A stretch of 64,000 nucleotides of DNA, taken from positions 228,278-292,277 of the forward strand of contig NZ_JOEQ01000010.1 of assembly GCF_000721075.1 (NCBI RefSeq), read 5' to 3'. Shown here piece by piece: positions 42,738-53,731 of the stretch. The stretch's first letter is position 1; every line of letters starts with the position of its first letter. The DNA comes from Streptosporangium amethystogenes. GTDB lineage: Bacteria > Actinomycetota > Actinomycetes > Streptosporangiales > Streptosporangiaceae. A program made the translations under genes and the position numbers. The notes below the pieces were generated by a model. The model made no database searches. It was given only the letters and a program-made list of their open reading frames with translations, and was not told where the DNA came from.

Positions 42738-43388
42738 CTAGCCGACGAAGGGGCTCAGGGCCTCCATAGCGCGCTGAGTGATCTCTTCCACCGGACCGGT
42801 GGCGTCGACTCCGACAAGGATGCCCTCGTCCGCGTAGAAGGAGACCAGGGGGGCGGTCTGCTCCTGGTAGACCTCCAGGCGGTGCCTGACGGTCTCCTCC
42901 TTGTCGTCGTCGCGCTGGTACAGCCGGCCGTCGCAGGCGTCGCAGATGTCGTCCTTCTTGTCGTCGAAGTCGACGTGCCAGATACGGCCGCACTGGCTAC
43001 AGGTGCGGCGCCCGGCGAGCCTGCGGACGACCTCCTCGTCGTCGACCACGAGCTCCAGAACGATGTCCAGACCGGACCCGAACTCGGCGAGGATCTTCTT
43101 CAGGATCTCGGCCTGGGGCACGTTCCTGGGGAAGCCGTCGAGCAGGAAACCGTCCTGCGCGTCCTTCTCAGCGAGGCGGTCGCGGACCATCGCGATGGTG
43201 ACCTCATCAGGCACGAGGTCACCGCGGTCCATGTACTCCTTGGCAAGCTTGCCGAGCTCCGTGCCGCCCGAGACGTTGGCACGGAAGATGTCACCTGTCG
43301 AAATCTTCGGGATCGACAGGTTCGACGCAATGAACTGGGCCTGTGTCCCCTTACCCGCTCCGGGGGGCCCGACCAGGACGAGGCGCAC
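42738..43388 (-). CDS. adk: Adenylate kinase
   Basis: 216 residues, GTG start overlapping the secY stop by one base. It interconverts ATP+AMP and 2 ADP. The P-loop GPPGAGKGT is near residue 7, and DGFPRN is the AMP-binding motif. The LID has four cysteines (130, 133, 149, 152), so a zinc-binding LID is expected. Confidence 0.98.
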   Translation of the reverse strand: MRLVLVGPPGAGKGTQAQFIASNLSIPKISTGDIFRANVSGGTELGKLAKEYMDRGDLVPDEVTIAMVRDRLAEKDAQDGFLLDGFPRNVPQAEILKKILAEFGSGLDIVLELVVDDEEVVRRLAGRRTCSQCGRIWHVDFDDKKDDICDACDGRLYQRDDDKEETVRHRLEVYQEQTAPLVSFYADEGILVGVDATGPVEEITQRAMEALSPFVG

Positions 43389-44707
43389 TATTTCAGGAAG
43401 CCTTCATAGTTGCGCTGCTGCAGCTGGCTTTCGATCTGCTTCACGGTGTCAAGGCCGACACCAACCATGATCAGAATGCTCGTCCCTCCGAACGGGAAGT
43501 TCTGACTCGCACCGACGAGCGCCAGCGCGACGATCGGCACCATGGAGATCAGGCCCAGATACAGCGCGCCAGGAGCGGTGAGTCGCGTGAGCACATAGTT
43601 CAAGTACTCAGCCGTCGGGCGCCCCGGGCGGATGCCCGGGATGAAACCACCGTACTTCTTCATGTTGTCAGCGACTTCAACGGGGTTGAAGGTAATCGAC
43701 ACGTAGAAGTACGTGAAGAACACAATAAGCAGGAAGAAAGTGATCATGTACGTCGGGGTGGTCCCTCCGCCGCCGAACTCCTGCGAGATCCACTGGATGA
43801 TCTTGTTCGGCTCTTCCTGGCTGTTCGTGAAGAGCGTCGTGATCAGCTGCGGAAGGTAGAGCAGCGAGGAGGCGAAGATGACCGGGATGATGCCGGCCTG
43901 GTTGACCTTCAGCGGGATGTAGGTCGACGTCCCGCCGTACATCCGGCGGCCGACCATGCGCTTGGCGTACTGCACCGGGATCCGGCGCTGGGCCTGCTCG
44001 ACCATCACGACCAGGGCGATCATCGCGATACCGACGACGATGACCACGGCGAAGACGAAGCCGCCCTTCTGCCTGGCGATGTTCAGCAGCTCGGACGGGA
44101 AGACGGCGATGACCTGAGTGAAGATCAGGATGGACATACCGTTGCCGATGCCACGGTCGGTGACGAGCTCGCCCAGCCACATGACGACGGCGGTGCCGGC
44201 GGTCATGGTCAGCACCATCGTGACGATGGCGAAGACATTGTCCTTGTCGAGGAGGATCTCTTCGCGGCACTGCGGGAACAGCTGGCCGCCGCGGGCCAGG
44301 GCCACGAAGGCGGTCGACTGCAGGATGGCAAGACCGACCGTCAGGTAACGCGTGTACTGCGTGATCTTGGTCTGTCCGGCCTGCCCCTCCTTCTTGAGGG
44401 CCTCCAGGCGCGGAATGACCACGACGAGCAGTTGGAGAATGATGCTCGCGGTGATGTACGGCATGATGCCGAGGGCGAACACTGAAAGTTTCAGAAGGGC
44501 GCCGCCGCTGAACAGCTGCACCATTCCGTAGATGTTGCCCGCGTCCCCCGCCTGCGCCTGGGTGAGACAACGGCTGATGTTCTCGGTATGCACACCCGGA
44601 GTCGGCAGGACCGACCCAAGTCGGAACAGCGCAATGATGCCCAAAGTGAAGAGCAGCTTCTTACGCAGGTCCGGCGTACGGAACGCTCGGGTAAATGCGG
44701 TCAGCAC
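43388..44707 (-). CDS. secY: Protein translocase subunit SecY
   Basis: 439 residues, GTG start, ten membrane helices. It forms the Sec channel with SecE and Sec[22 protein letters not shown], the plug-side [27 protein letters not shown] and the cytoplasmic loop [20 protein letters not shown] are canonical. It begins the secY-adk pair downstream of the spc ribosomal genes, separated by the hairpin at 44841-44871. Confidence 0.98.
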   Translation of the reverse strand: MLTAFTRAFRTPDLRKKLLFTLGIIALFRLGSVLPTPGVHTENISRCLTQAQAGDAGNIYGMVQLFSGGALLKLSVFALGIMPYITASIILQLLVVVIPRLEALKKEGQAGQTKITQYTRYLTVGLAILQSTAFVALARGGQLFPQCREEILLDKDNVFAIVTMVLTMTAGTAVVMWLGELVTDRGIGNGMSILIFTQVIAVFPSELLNIARQKGGFVFAVVIVVGIAMIALVVMVEQAQRRIPVQYAKRMVGRRMYGGTSTYIPLKVNQAGIIPVIFASSLLYLPQLITTLFTNSQEEPNKIIQWISQEFGGGGTTPTYMITFFLLIVFFTYFYVSITFNPVEVADNMKKYGGFIPGIRPGRPTAEYLNYVLTRLTAPGALYLGLISMVPIVALALVGASQNFPFGGTSILIMVGVGLDTVKQIESQLQQRNYEGFLK

Positions 44708-44840
44708 GGTCCCTCCTGCGCGCCTGAAAGGCGAGGTCGGTCAGCGATGGTGCGGGGGTGTTCCATCTTTGCCATATCCAGTCAATGAGCCCAAGGAAAT
44801 GAGTCGAGGCCCACTGTCCAGCGAACTCTAACGCACTACG

Positions 44841-44871
44841 GGCGCGGGGGCCCATTACGAGCCCCCGCGCC
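44841..44871 (-). terminator. Hairpin between rplO and secY
   Basis: Eleven-base arms GGCGCGGGGGC and GCCCCCGCGCC with a 9-nt loop, beginning 16 bp after the rplO stop. It is a terminator or attenuator at the end of the spc ribosomal block. Confidence 0.65.
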
Positions 44872-44886
44872 GCGTGATGATGACAC

Positions 44887-45342
44887 CTACAGCTCGGAGA
44901 CGGAGCCTCCGGCAGCAGCGATCTTCTCCTTGGCACTGGCGGAGAAGGCGTGCGCCTCCACGTTCAACGCCACGGAGATGTCACCGGTTCCCAGAACCTT
45001 GACGAGCTGGTTCTTGCGAACCGCGCCCTTGGCGACCAGCGTCTCCACGGTGACGTCGCCACCGTCGGGGAACAGCTCACCGAGCCTGTCCAGGTTGACG
45101 ACCTGGTAGGTCGTCTTGAACAGGGCGTTGGAGAAGCCCTTGAACTTGGGCAGGCGCCGCTGCAGCGGAACCTGACCACCCTCGAAGCCGAGGGGAACAG
45201 TGTTCCTGGCCCTCGTGCCCTTGGTTCCGCGACCCGAGGTCTTGCCCTTGGACGCCTCGCCGCGGCCCTTGCGGACCTTCGACTTGTTGGCGCCGGGGGC
45301 CGGACGCAGGTGATGGATACGAAGCGGAGTGTTCTCTGCCAT
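44887..45342 (-). CDS. rplO: 50S ribosomal protein L15 (uL15)
   Basis: 151 residues. [31 protein letters not shown] and [18 protein letters not shown] are canonical. It is last before secY and 2 bp after rpmD. Confidence 0.98.
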   Translation of the reverse strand: MAENTPLRIHHLRPAPGANKSKVRKGRGEASKGKTSGRGTKGTRARNTVPLGFEGGQVPLQRRLPKFKGFSNALFKTTYQVVNLDRLGELFPDGGDVTVETLVAKGAVRKNQLVKVLGTGDISVALNVEAHAFSASAKEKIAAAGGSVSEL

Positions 45343-45344
45343 GT

Positions 45345-45527
45345 CTAGTCGACCTCTTCCACGGTGACGAGGTGCGTCACCACGGAGACCATGCCGCGGA
45401 TCTCCGGGCGGTCCTCCTTGACGACGACGTCGCCGATTCGCTTAAGACCGAGCGAGCGCAGCGAGTCACGCTGCTTCTGCTTGCCACCGATCTTCGAGCG
45501 GACCTGGGTAATCTTCAGGCGTGCCAT
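45345..45527 (-). CDS. rpmD: 50S ribosomal protein L30 (uL30)
   Basis: 60 residues: [30 protein letters not shown] and V-K-ED-P-IRGMVS are typical. It lies 3 bp downstream of rpsE. Confidence 0.97.
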   Translation of the reverse strand: MARLKITQVRSKIGGKQKQRDSLRSLGLKRIGDVVVKEDRPEIRGMVSVVTHLVTVEEVD

Positions 45528-45530
45528 GGG

Positions 45531-46163
45531 CTAGCTCACCGCCTTCGCCGCCGCGGCCTCCGCGAGACCCTCGGCGCGAGCCTTGAGCATCGCCTTGGGG
45601 GCGACGTCCTCGATCGGCAGGCCACGGCGGGCCGCGATCTCCTCGGGGCGGCTGAGGCCCTTCAGAGCGGCCACGGTGGCGTGCACGATGTTGATCGGGT
45701 TGTCCGAGCCGAGCGACTTGGACAGCACGTCGTGGATGCCGGCGCACTCCAGCACGGCGCGCACCGGGCCACCGGCGATGACGCCGGTACCGGGCGACGC
45801 CGGACGCAGGAAGACGACGCCGGCGGCCTCTTCGCCCTGCACGATGTGCGGGATGGTGCCCTGGATACGGGGCACCTTGAAGAAGTGCTTCTTGGCCTCT
45901 TCGACACCCTTGGCGATCGCCGCGGGCACTTCCTTGGCCTTGCCGTAGCCGACACCGACCATGCCGTTGCCGTCACCGACGATGACGAGGGCGGTGAAGC
46001 TGAAGCGACGACCACCCTTCACGACCTTGGCCACTCGGTTGATCTTCACAACGCGCTCGATGTACGAGACGCCCTTGTCAGCGTTGCCACCGCGGCGGTC
46101 GTCACGACGACCGTCACGCCGCTCGCCACCGGCGGCGCCACCGCGACGCGGAGCTCCAGCCAT
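45531..46163 (-). CDS. rpsE: 30S ribosomal protein S5 (uS5)
   Basis: 210 residues with the S5 dsRBD-like domain ([28 protein letters not shown]) and the C-terminal domain ([19 protein letters not shown]). The N-terminal 28 residues are an Arg/Gly/Asp-rich extension ([20 protein letters not shown]). Confidence 0.98.
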   Translation of the reverse strand: MAGAPRRGGAAGGERRDGRRDDRRGGNADKGVSYIERVVKINRVAKVVKGGRRFSFTALVIVGDGNGMVGVGYGKAKEVPAAIAKGVEEAKKHFFKVPRIQGTIPHIVQGEEAAGVVFLRPASPGTGVIAGGPVRAVLECAGIHDVLSKSLGSDNPINIVHATVAALKGLSRPEEIAARRGLPIEDVAPKAMLKARAEGLAEAAAAKAVS

Positions 46164-46224
46164 TAGTGGTTCCTCTTCTCATTCGTAAGACGGGCCATCG
46201 GTTGCGCTCTGGTGAAAGGAGTCA

Positions 46225-46608
46225 TCAGAACTCCAGTCCACCTTCGCGGGCGCTGTCCGCGAGAGCCGCGATGCGGCCCGCGTAGCGGTTGCCACCCCGG
46301 TCGAACACGACCGCGGTGATCCCGGCTGCCTTGGCCCGCTGAGCGAGAAGCTCGCCGACCTGCTTGGCCTTGTCGGTCTTGGCGCCCTCGGCCGAGCGCA
46401 GGGAGGCGTCCATGGTGGAGGCGCTCACCAGCGTGTGGCCCTGGGCGTCGTCGACGATCTGCACGAAGAGGTGCCTCGTGGAGCGGTTGACGACCAGACG
46501 CGGACGTGTGGCCGTACCGACAACCTTCTTGCGGACTCGGCCGTGGCGGCGGGCCCGCGAGACGGCGCGGGCGGCCGTGTGCTTGCCGAACGCAGTCTTG
46601 CCAGCCAT
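46225..46608 (-). CDS. rplR: 50S ribosomal protein L18 (uL18)
   Basis: 127 residues. [38 protein letters not shown] and [26 protein letters not shown]-type end are canonical. It lies 2 bp after rplF. Confidence 0.97.
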   Translation of the reverse strand: MAGKTAFGKHTAARAVSRARRHGRVRKKVVGTATRPRLVVNRSTRHLFVQIVDDAQGHTLVSASTMDASLRSAEGAKTDKAKQVGELLAQRAKAAGITAVVFDRGGNRYAGRIAALADSAREGGLEF

Positions 46609-46610
46609 GC

Positions 46611-47153
46611 CTACTTACCAGCCTTTCCGACCTTGCGGCGGATAACTTCACCCTGGTAGCGCACGCCCTTGCCCTTGTACGGGTCGGGCTTGCGCAGCTT
46701 ACGGATGTTCGCGGCGATCTCGCCGACCTTCTGCTTGTCGATGCCGTCCACGTGGAACAGCGTCGGCCTCTCGACGCGGAAGGTGACACCCTCGGGGGCG
46801 TTGACGATCACCGGGTGGCTGAAGCCCAGAGCGAACTCAAGCTGAGTCGGGCTCTTGGCCTGCACGCGGTAACCGACGCCCACGATCTCCAGGGACTTCG
46901 AGTAGCCCTGGGTCACACCGGTCACCATGTTGGCGACCAGGGTGCGGGACAGGCCGTGCAGCGCACGGACCTTGTTCTCGTCGTTGGGGCGGGTGACGGA
47001 GAGATTTCCGTCCTCACCCTTGGCGATCGCGATGGGTTCCGCGACCGTAAGCGAAAGCGTGCCCTTGGGGCCCTTGACCGTGACGTCCCGGCCGTCGATA
47101 GCGACGTCCACTCCGTTCGGTACGGGGATGGGCAGCCGTCCGATTCTTGACAT
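46611..47153 (-). CDS. rplF: 50S ribosomal protein L6 (uL6)
   Basis: 180 residues from the ATG at 47153 ([20 protein letters not shown]). The frame stays open upstream across the rpsH gene, but that part is not L6. [18 protein letters not shown] and [14 protein letters not shown] are canonical. Confidence 0.98.
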   Translation of the reverse strand: MSRIGRLPIPVPNGVDVAIDGRDVTVKGPKGTLSLTVAEPIAIAKGEDGNLSVTRPNDENKVRALHGLSRTLVANMVTGVTQGYSKSLEIVGVGYRVQAKSPTQLEFALGFSHPVIVNAPEGVTFRVERPTLFHVDGIDKQKVGEIAANIRKLRKPDPYKGKGVRYQGEVIRRKVGKAGK

Positions 47154-47170
47154 GCTGTTCGTTCTCCCCT

Positions 47171-47569
47171 CTACCAAACGAAGGCGAGGACTTCCCCGCC
47201 CACTCCACGCTTGCCGGCCTGCTTGTCCGTCATGAGACCGCCGGACGTCGAAATGATCGCGACGCCCAGTCCACCCAGGACTCGGGGCAGGTTGTCCTTC
47301 TTTGCATAGACCCGCAGGCCGGGCTTGGAAACCCGTCGCAGGCCCGCGAGCGACCGCTCGCGGCTCGGCCCGAACTTCAGCTCCACCACGAGGTTCTTTC
47401 CGACCTTGGCGTCTTCGACGGTCCAGGCCTGGATGTAACCCTCCTGCTGGAGGATCTCGGCGATGTGCGCCTTGATCTTCGAGTACGGCATCGCCACGCT
47501 GTCGTGGTACGCCGAGTTCGCGTTTCGCAGACGCGTCAGCATGTCTGCGATCGGGTCGGTCATCGTCAT
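47171..47569 (-). CDS. rpsH: 30S ribosomal protein S8 (uS8)
   Basis: 132 residues. [25 protein letters not shown] and [29 protein letters not shown] are canonical. GAAGG precedes the ATG at 47569. The spacer to rpsZ upstream contains a strong hairpin. Confidence 0.98.
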   Translation of the reverse strand: MTMTDPIADMLTRLRNANSAYHDSVAMPYSKIKAHIAEILQQEGYIQAWTVEDAKVGKNLVVELKFGPSRERSLAGLRRVSKPGLRVYAKKDNLPRVLGGLGVAIISTSGGLMTDKQAGKRGVGGEVLAFVW

Positions 47570-47676
47570 GGCCGGTGGCCTTCCTCACCGCGGTTTCCAC
47601 TGGGGACCTTCGGTGTGGTCATGGGCGCTTGTAGTCAGCGCCCGGTGAATACGAACTTCTATGTGTGGCCGGTGCC

Positions 47677-47711
47677 CCGCGCGGGCCCGTGATGGTCACG
47701 GGACCGCGCGG
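47677..47711 (-). promoter_or_regulatory. Hairpin between rpsZ (S14) and rpsH
   Basis: Sixteen-base arms (47677-47692 and 47696-47711) with one mismatch and a TGG loop, 5 bp after the S14 stop. S8 is a known autoregulator of the spc operon in E. coli, but whether this element is related cannot be told. Confidence 0.55.
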
Positions 47712-47715
47712 ACGG

Positions 47716-47901
47716 CTACCAGCTCGACTTGGTGATGCCGGGCAGCTCGCCCCGGTGCGCCATCTCACGGAAGCAGATGCGGCACAGGCCGAACTTCCGG
47801 TAGACGGCGCGGGGACGACCACAGCGCGAGCACCGAGTGTACGCCCGGACCTCGAACTTGGCCTTGCGAGCAGCCTTGACCTTGAGCGACGTCTTCGCCA
47901 T
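47716..47901 (-). CDS. rpsZ: 30S ribosomal protein S14 type Z (uS14)
   Basis: 61 residues, the short zinc form: Cys24, Cys27, Cys40 and Cys43 (TRCSRCGRP and GLCRICFRE). It is in the canonical place between rplE and rpsH. Confidence 0.97.
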   Translation of the reverse strand: MAKTSLKVKAARKAKFEVRAYTRCSRCGRPRAVYRKFGLCRICFREMAHRGELPGITKSSW

Positions 47902-47903
47902 GA

Positions 47904-48473
47904 TCAGGCCTCCTTGAAGGGGAAGCCGAGGTGCTTCAGCAGCGCCCGGCCCTGGTCGTCGGTCTTAGCGGTGGTCACGACCGTGATGTCCATACCCCGC
48001 TGACGGTCGACCTTGTCCTGGTCGATCTCGTGGAACATGACCTGCTCGGTGAGACCGAAGGTGTAGTTCCCGTTGCCGTCGAACTGCTTGGGCGACAGAC
48101 CGCGGAAGTCACGGATACGGGGCAGCGCCAGCGAGAGCAGCCGGTCGAGGAACTCCCACATCCGGTCGCCACGGAGCGTGACGTGCGCGCCGATCGGCAT
48201 GCCCTCGCGCAGCTTGAACTGGGCGATGGACTTGCGGGCGCGGACGACCGCCGGCTTCTGGCCGGTGATCACGGTGAGGTCGCGGACGGCGCCTTCGATG
48301 AGCTTCGAGTCACGCGCGGCCTCGCCGACGCCCATGTTCACCTTGATCTTGGTGATGGTGGGCACCAGCATGATGTTCTCGAACCCGAACTGCTCGTTCA
48401 GCTTCGCGATGATCTCTTCGCGGTAGCGCTGCTTGAGGCGCGGGAGGGTCCGCTCTTCAGTGTTCGCGGTCAT
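47904..48473 (-). CDS. rplE: 50S ribosomal protein L5 (uL5)
   Basis: 189 residues. The N-terminus [35 protein letters not shown] and [21 protein letters not shown] are canonical. It binds 5S rRNA. Start overlaps the rplX stop by one base. Confidence 0.98.
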   Translation of the reverse strand: MTANTEERTLPRLKQRYREEIIAKLNEQFGFENIMLVPTITKIKVNMGVGEAARDSKLIEGAVRDLTVITGQKPAVVRARKSIAQFKLREGMPIGAHVTLRGDRMWEFLDRLLSLALPRIRDFRGLSPKQFDGNGNYTFGLTEQVMFHEIDQDKVDRQRGMDITVVTTAKTDDQGRALLKHLGFPFKEA

Positions 48474-48778
48474 CAGTTGTCCTCACCCGTCTCCTCGGAA
48501 GCAGCCTTGGCCGACTCCTTCTTGGCGGGCTTGTCGTCATCCTTGAGCTTCTTGACGTTGCTCACGTGGATGGGAGCCTCCATGGTCTGCACGCCGCCGG
48601 TCTTGGCGCCACGCGGACCCTGGTTGGTCTCCTTGGAGTGCTTCTTGACCATGTTGACGCCCTCGACCACCACGCGCTCGTCGCGCGGGTGGGCGGCGAT
48701 CACACGGCCCTTGGCACCCTTGTCCTTGCCGGCGATGACCAGTACGAGGTCACCCTTCTTCACATGCAGCTTCGGCAT
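48473..48778 (-). CDS. rplX: 50S ribosomal protein L24 (uL24)
   Basis: 101 residues. The KOW motif [22 protein letters not shown] and [22 protein letters not shown] are canonical. A short acidic/Lys tail closes it. It overlaps rplN and rplE by one base each. Confidence 0.98.
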   Translation of the reverse strand: MPKLHVKKGDLVLVIAGKDKGAKGRVIAAHPRDERVVVEGVNMVKKHSKETNQGPRGAKTGGVQTMEAPIHVSNVKKLKDDDKPAKKESAKAASEETGEDN

Positions 48779-49146
48779 TACAACACCTCCGGCGCGAGCG
48801 AGATGATCCGCATGAACTTCTTGTCACGCAGCTCACGTCCAACGGGACCGAAGATGCGGGTGCCCCGGGGGTCACCGCTGTCCTTGATGATGACGGCGGC
48901 GTTCTCGTCGAAGCGGATGTAGGAGCCGTCGGGCCGGCGGCGCTCCTTGACAGTGCGGACGATGACGGCCTTGACCACATCGCCCTTCTTCACGGTGCCG
49001 CCGGGAATGGCGTCCTTGACAGTGGCGACGATGATGTCGCCGATTCCCGCGTAGCGCCGGCCCGAGCCACCGAGCACACGGATGCAAAGGACTTCCTTCG
49101 CACCGGTGTTGTCGGCGACCTTGAGCCGCGACTCCTGCTGGATCAC
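48778..49146 (-). CDS. rplN: 50S ribosomal protein L14 (uL14)
   Basis: 122 residues. [28 protein letters not shown] and the closing [18 protein letters not shown] are canonical. It is the first gene of the spc group and lies 181 bp from rpsQ, the largest gap inside the block. Confidence 0.98.
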   Translation of the reverse strand: MIQQESRLKVADNTGAKEVLCIRVLGGSGRRYAGIGDIIVATVKDAIPGGTVKKGDVVKAVIVRTVKERRRPDGSYIRFDENAAVIIKDSGDPRGTRIFGPVGRELRDKKFMRIISLAPEVL

Positions 49147-49285
49147 TTGTACTCCTGTTTGTCTCGCTGGTTCTCACCCGTGGGTGAGCCTTGCGGAACC
49201 TGCTGGGTCTTTTTCCCCCGGCGACAGTCCTTGGCGGACCGCCGACGCAGGCGGGGCGAAGATCGCTTCGCCCCCTTGGACGCCG

Positions 49286-49316
49286 TCGTGGGGGGTGACG
49301 GTGTCACCCCCCACGA
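49286..49316 (-). terminator. Hairpin at the S10/spc boundary (rpsQ-rplN)
   Basis: Fourteen-base perfect arms (49286-49299 and 49303-49316) with a GGT loop, 12 bp after the rpsQ stop. It marks the likely end of the S10 transcript, or an attenuator before the spc genes. Confidence 0.65.
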
Positions 49317-49327
49317 GGCGCGTTGAC

Positions 49328-49609
49328 TTACTTGGCCTTCTCGAGGATCTCGATGACCCGCCAGCGCTTGCTGGCGGAGAGCGGCCGGGTCTCCATCAGG
49401 AGAACGCGGTCGCCGACACCACAGCTGTTGGCCTCATCGTGCGCCTTGTACTTGGTCGTCCTGCGGATGACCTTGCCGTACAGGGGGTGCTTGACGCGGT
49501 CCTCGACAGCGACCACGACAGTCTTGTCCATCTTGTCGCTGACGACCAGACCCTCACGGGTCTTGCGGTAGTTCCGCGTCTCGGTCGTGGTTTCCGTGGC
49601 CTCAGCCAT
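49328..49609 (-). CDS. rpsQ: 30S ribosomal protein S17 (uS17)
   Basis: 93 residues from the ATG at 49609 (an in-frame TTG precedes it). [41 protein letters not shown] and [14 protein letters not shown] are canonical. The start overlaps the rpmC stop by 8 bp. Confidence 0.97.
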   Translation of the reverse strand: MAEATETTTETRNYRKTREGLVVSDKMDKTVVVAVEDRVKHPLYGKVIRRTTKYKAHDEANSCGVGDRVLLMETRPLSASKRWRVIEILEKAK

Positions 49610-49838
49610 CAATCGACTCCTTCTCTACCGTGACGATTCCGAGCTCCCGCTCGCGCATCACCGTGTAGATACGGGCGATCTCGCGGCGAACGGCACGCAG
49701 CCGCCCGTGGCTCTCCAACTGGCCGGTCGCAGCCTGGAAGCGGAGGTTGAACAGCTCCTCCTTGGCTTCCTTCAGCTTCGTGACCAGAGTGTCCTGGTCT
49801 TCCACCCGCAGCTCACCGGCGGTCAGGCCCTTAGCCAT
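49602..49838 (-). CDS. rpmC: 50S ribosomal protein L29 (uL29)
   Basis: 78 residues from the ATG at 49838; a GTG one codon earlier is possible. [34 protein letters not shown] is the canonical helical hairpin. The short C-terminal extension is common in actinobacteria. Confidence 0.97.
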   Translation of the reverse strand: MAKGLTAGELRVEDQDTLVTKLKEAKEELFNLRFQAATGQLESHGRLRAVRREIARIYTVMRERELGIVTVEKESIDG

Positions 49839-50257
49839 CACGCCTCACCCACTTCACGCTTGACGAACCGGCACTTCATCGGCAGCTTGTGCATCGCACG
49901 CCGCAGGGCTTCGCGAGCCACCGGCTCGGCGACACCCGACAACTCGAACATGATGCGACCGGGCTTGACGTTGGCGATCCACCACTCCGGTGAACCCTTA
50001 CCGGAACCCATGCGGGTCTCGGCGGGCTTCTTGGTGAGCGGACGGTCCGGATAGATGTTGATCCAGACCTTTCCACCACGCTTGATGTGACGGGTCATCG
50101 CGATACGAGCCGACTCGATCTGGCGGTTGGTCACGTAGGAGTGCTCAATCGCCTGAATGCCGAACTCGCCGAACACGACCCTGGTGCCGCCCTTGGCAGC
50201 TCCGTGACGGTCGGGCCGGTGCTGCTTACGGTGCTTGACCCTGCGCGGGATCAGCAT
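49838..50257 (-). CDS. rplP: 50S ribosomal protein L16 (uL16)
   Basis: 139 residues. [24 protein letters not shown] and [24 protein letters not shown] are canonical. It lines the A-site tRNA path. It is 2 bp downstream of rpsC. Confidence 0.98.
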   Translation of the reverse strand: MLIPRRVKHRKQHRPDRHGAAKGGTRVVFGEFGIQAIEHSYVTNRQIESARIAMTRHIKRGGKVWINIYPDRPLTKKPAETRMGSGKGSPEWWIANVKPGRIMFELSGVAEPVAREALRRAMHKLPMKCRFVKREVGEA

Positions 50258-50259
50258 GG

Positions 50260-51117
50260 TCAGCTCCCTTCAGCACCCGGCTGCGCAGCCGGGCCGGTCT
50301 CGGGGGCAGCCTGGGAGGCCGCCTCGTTCCTGGGGGCGCGGTCGCCACGGCCGGCGCCGGCACCACGACGGGCGCCACCGGCGCCACGACGGGGACGGTC
50401 GCCGCCACCGGCACCGGGGCCGCGACGGTCGTCGCGGTCACGACGCTGGCCCGCACGAGCACCGGCGGCAGCCGCCTCGCGCTCGGCGCGGCTGGTCGGA
50501 GCCTCACCCTTGTAGATCCACACCTTCACGCCGATGCGGCCGAAGGTGGTACGGGCCTCGTACAGGCCGTAGTCGATGTCCGCACGGAGGGTGTGCAGGG
50601 GCACGCGGCCCTCGCGGTAGAACTCCGAACGGGACATCTCAGCGCCGCCGAGACGACCGGAGCACTGCACCCGGATGCCCTTGGCGCCGCTCTTCATCGC
50701 CGACTGCATCGCCTTGCGCATGGCACGACGGAACGAGACACGGCTGGACAGCTGCTCGGCCACCCCCTGGGCGACGAGCTGAGCGTCGATCTCAGGGTTC
50801 TTGACCTCAAGGATGTTCAGCTGGACCTGCTTCTTGGTCAGCTTCTCGAGGTCACCGCGAATCCGGTCCGCCTCGGCGCCGCGGCGGCCGATGACGATGC
50901 CCGGACGGGCGGTGTGAATGTCGACCTGAACCCGGTCGGTGGTCCGCTCGATCTCCACCTTGGAGATGCCGGCCCGCTCCATGCCCTTTTTGAGCATGCG
51001 GCGGATCGCCACATCTTCGGCAACGTACGACTTGTAGAGCTTGTCGGCATACCACCGGCTCTTGAAGTCGGTCGTGATGCCGAGGCGGAACCCGTGCGGG
51101 TTAACCTTCTGACCCAC
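50260..51117 (-). CDS. rpsC: 30S ribosomal protein S3 (uS3) with long C-terminal tail
   Basis: 285 residues, GTG start. The KH domain and the C-terminal domain ([40 protein letters not shown]) end near residue 212. The last 70 or so residues are a low-complexity Arg/Gly/Ala/Asp tail ([20 protein letters not shown]). Such tails occur in actinobacterial S3, though this one is long. Confidence 0.98.
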   Translation of the reverse strand: MGQKVNPHGFRLGITTDFKSRWYADKLYKSYVAEDVAIRRMLKKGMERAGISKVEIERTTDRVQVDIHTARPGIVIGRRGAEADRIRGDLEKLTKKQVQLNILEVKNPEIDAQLVAQGVAEQLSSRVSFRRAMRKAMQSAMKSGAKGIRVQCSGRLGGAEMSRSEFYREGRVPLHTLRADIDYGLYEARTTFGRIGVKVWIYKGEAPTSRAEREAAAAGARAGQRRDRDDRRGPGAGGGDRPRRGAGGARRGAGAGRGDRAPRNEAASQAAPETGPAAQPGAEGS

Positions 51118-51470
51118 TAGCGGGTCCTCCCCTTCGGCTCGCGGGACTCCACGATCACGGTGATGTGGCTGGTCCGCTTGTTGATCCGATAGGCACGACC
51201 CTGAGCACGGGGACGAAACCGCTTCAGCGTCGGGCCCTCGTCGACCCAGGCACGGCTCACGAAGAGCGTGTCACGGTCGAGCTTGAAGTTGTGCTCCGCG
51301 TTGGCAATGGCGCTCGACAGCACCTTGTACACGGTCTCGCTCGCCGACTGGGGAGCGAACTGCAGCACGGCCTGCGCCTCCGAAGCGGGCAGCCCGCGAA
51401 TGAGGTCCACCACGCGGCGGGCCTTCATGGGCGTGTGGCGCGCGAACCGCGCCTGAGCCCTGGCTTCCAT
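51117..51470 (-). CDS. rplV: 50S ribosomal protein L22 (uL22)
   Basis: 117 residues. [29 protein letters not shown] and [27 protein letters not shown] (the exit-tunnel hairpin) are canonical. It is 94 bp downstream of rpsS. Confidence 0.98.
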   Translation of the reverse strand: MEARAQARFARHTPMKARRVVDLIRGLPASEAQAVLQFAPQSASETVYKVLSSAIANAEHNFKLDRDTLFVSRAWVDEGPTLKRFRPRAQGRAYRINKRTSHITVIVESREPKGRTR

Positions 51471-51564
51471 CGCTTACTCCTCTTACCTTCTGCTTCGTAT
51501 CGGGCGAGTCCGTCGTGCCGGGTGACGATCGTCTCCTCGGCTCGACTTCCTCTCCCTAAGGCGC

Positions 51565-51843
51565 TTATCGCCGGCTGCGGCGGTCTTCCTTGACGTGGCT
51601 GCGGAAGGTCCGCGTCGGCGCGAACTCGCCCAGCTTGTGACCGATCATCGACTCGGTGACGAACACCGGGACGTGCTTACGGCCGTCGTGAACGGCGATC
51701 GTGTGACCGAGCATGTCGGGCACGATCATGGAGCGCCGCGACCACGTCTTGATGACGTTTTTGGTGCCCTTCTCGTTTTGGACATCCACCTTCTTCTGAA
51801 GGTGGTCGTCCACGAAGGGACCCTTCTTGAGGCTACGTGGCAT
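51565..51843 (-). CDS. rpsS: 30S ribosomal protein S19 (uS19)
   Basis: 92 residues. [41 protein letters not shown] and [11 protein letters not shown] are canonical. It is 11 bp after rplB. Confidence 0.98.
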   Translation of the reverse strand: MPRSLKKGPFVDDHLQKKVDVQNEKGTKNVIKTWSRRSMIVPDMLGHTIAVHDGRKHVPVFVTESMIGHKLGEFAPTRTFRSHVKEDRRSRR

Positions 51844-51854
51844 TTTGGCTGCTC

Positions 51855-52691
51855 CTACCGCTTCTTCCGCTTGGTACGACGGCGGATGATCAGCCGGTCG
51901 CTGGCCTTGTTCGCCGCACGAGTACGACCCTCGGGCTTGCCCTTGGGGTTGACGGGGTGACGACCGCCGGAGGTCTTACCCTCACCACCACCGTGCGGGT
52001 GGTCGACCGGGTTCATCGCGACGCCGCGGACGGTGGGGCGCTTGCCCTTCCACCGCATACGTCCGGCCTTACCCCAGTTGATGTTGGCCTGCTCGGCGTT
52101 GCCGACCTGACCGATGGAGGCCCGGCAGCGAACGTCGACCTGGCGCATCTCACCGGAGGGCATACGCAGCGTGGCGTACTGGCCCTCCTTGGCGAGGAGC
52201 TGAATCTGCGCGCCGGCGGACCGGCCCAGCTTGGCGCCACCACCCGGACGGAGCTCCACCGCGTGGATGAAGGTACCGGTCGGGATGTTGCGCAGCGGGA
52301 GGCAGTTGCCCGGCTTGATGTCGGCCGTGGGGCCGTTCTCGATCTTGTCGCCCTGCTTGATACCGGTCGGGCAGAGGATGTAGCGCTTCTCCCCGTCGGC
52401 ATAGTGCAGCAGCGCGATACGGGAGGTGCGGTTCGGGTCGTACTCGATGTGAGCGACCTTGGCCGGAATCCCGTCCTTGTCGTGACGCCGGAAATCGATG
52501 ATCCGGTAGGCGCGCTTGTGGCCACCGCCCTGGTGACGGGTGGTGACACGGCCGTGGACGTTACGGCCACCCTTGCTGTGCAGGGGTGCAAGCAGCGACT
52601 TCTCGGGCGTGCTGCGCGTGATCTCGGCAAAGTCCGAGACGCTGGCGCCGCGGCGACCCGGGGTCGTCGGCTTGAGTTTACGGATGCCCAT
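51855..52691 (-). CDS. rplB: 50S ribosomal protein L2 (uL2)
   Basis: 278 residues. [23 protein letters not shown] and the peptidyl-transferase-linked [17 protein letters not shown] (with the conserved His) are canonical. It is downstream of rplW across a 90-bp spacer with a hairpin. Confidence 0.98.
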   Translation of the reverse strand: MGIRKLKPTTPGRRGASVSDFAEITRSTPEKSLLAPLHSKGGRNVHGRVTTRHQGGGHKRAYRIIDFRRHDKDGIPAKVAHIEYDPNRTSRIALLHYADGEKRYILCPTGIKQGDKIENGPTADIKPGNCLPLRNIPTGTFIHAVELRPGGGAKLGRSAGAQIQLLAKEGQYATLRMPSGEMRQVDVRCRASIGQVGNAEQANINWGKAGRMRWKGKRPTVRGVAMNPVDHPHGGGEGKTSGGRHPVNPKGKPEGRTRAANKASDRLIIRRRTKRKKR

Positions 52692-52729
52692 CTTTTTCGT
52701 TCATCCTTCGTCGGTTAATCCGGTCGAAC

Positions 52730-52753
52730 GCCCCTCACCTGGCGGTGAGGGGC
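52730..52753 (-). promoter_or_regulatory. Hairpin between rplW and rplB
   Basis: Ten-base arms GCCCCTCACC (52730-52739) and GGTGAGGGGC (52744-52753) with loop TGGC, in the 90-bp rplW-rplB spacer. Possibly an attenuator or mRNA stability element. Confidence 0.5.
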
Positions 52754-52781
52754 TTCTCCCTGTACTTACTGAGCGAGCGCG

Positions 52782-53084
52782 TCAGCCGATCTGGCCGAAG
52801 ATGTCAATCCGGTCACCTTCGACCAGGCTGACGATCGCTCGCTTGGTAGCCGGACGCTGGCCGTAACCGAACCTGGTCCGCTTACGCTTGCCCTGGCGGT
52901 TGATGGTGTTGACGCTGGCTACCTTGACGCCGAAGATCTTCTCAACAGCGATCTTGACCTGCGTCTTGTTGGCCGTCTTCCGCACCAGGAACGTGTACTT
53001 GTTGTGCTCGTCGATCAGGCCGTAGCTCTTCTCGGAGACAACCGGCTTGATGATGATGTCGCGCGGGTCGGCGATCTTCTCCAT
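52782..53084 (-). CDS. rplW: 50S ribosomal protein L23 (uL23)
   Basis: 100 residues. [27 protein letters not shown] and [17 protein letters not shown] are canonical. It sits at the tunnel exit and docks trigger factor and SRP. It overlaps rplD by one base. Confidence 0.97.
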   Translation of the reverse strand: MEKIADPRDIIIKPVVSEKSYGLIDEHNKYTFLVRKTANKTQVKIAVEKIFGVKVASVNTINRQGKRKRTRFGYGQRPATKRAIVSLVEGDRIDIFGQIG

Positions 53085-53731
53085 CAGGCGTCTTCCTTCC
53101 CGCTCTTGCTCAGACGCACGACGACCTGGTCGTACGCCGCCTGAGTGAAAACGACGTCGTCGTAGCAGAGCACGTCGTAGGTGTTGAGCTGCCCGGCGTC
53201 CAGCAGGTGGACCTCGGGAGCGTTACGCAGGCTCAGCCAGCTGAGCTCGTCACCCTCGTCTACGACGACCAGGACGCTACGGGCCTTGGTGATCCTGCGA
53301 AGCGACTCAAGAGCCGCCTTGGTCTTCGGGGTCTCCCCCGCGACCAGACCGCTGACCACGTGAACGCGGCCCCCGGTCGCCCTGTCGGACAGAGCCCCGC
53401 GCAGAGCGGCGGCCTTCATCTTCTTGGGAGTCTTCTGCGAGTAGTCCCGCGGAACCGGACCGTGGACGGTGCCACCGCCGGTGAACTGCGGAGCGCGGGT
53501 CGAACCCTGGCGGGCGCGGCCGGTGCCCTTCTGGCGGTACGGCTTCTTGCCACCGCCACTGACCTCACCACGGGTCTTGGCCTTGTGGGTGCCCTGCCGG
53601 CGAGCGGCGAGCTGGGCCACGACGACCTGGTGGATCAGCGGGATGTTGACCTTCGTGCCGAAGATGTCCTCCGGCAGATCGACGGTCCCGGCCTTGTCGC
53701 CGCTCACGTCGAGGACGTCAATGGTGCTCAC
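53084..53731 (-). CDS. rplD: 50S ribosomal protein L4 (uL4)
   Basis: 215 residues, GTG start overlapping the rplC stop (GTGA). The tunnel loop [30 protein letters not shown] is canonical. L4 is the S10-operon autoregulator in E. coli; no such site was identified here. Confidence 0.98.
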   Translation of the reverse strand: MSTIDVLDVSGDKAGTVDLPEDIFGTKVNIPLIHQVVVAQLAARRQGTHKAKTRGEVSGGGKKPYRQKGTGRARQGSTRAPQFTGGGTVHGPVPRDYSQKTPKKMKAAALRGALSDRATGGRVHVVSGLVAGETPKTKAALESLRRITKARSVLVVVDEGDELSWLSLRNAPEVHLLDAGQLNTYDVLCYDDVVFTQAAYDQVVVRLSKSGKEDA

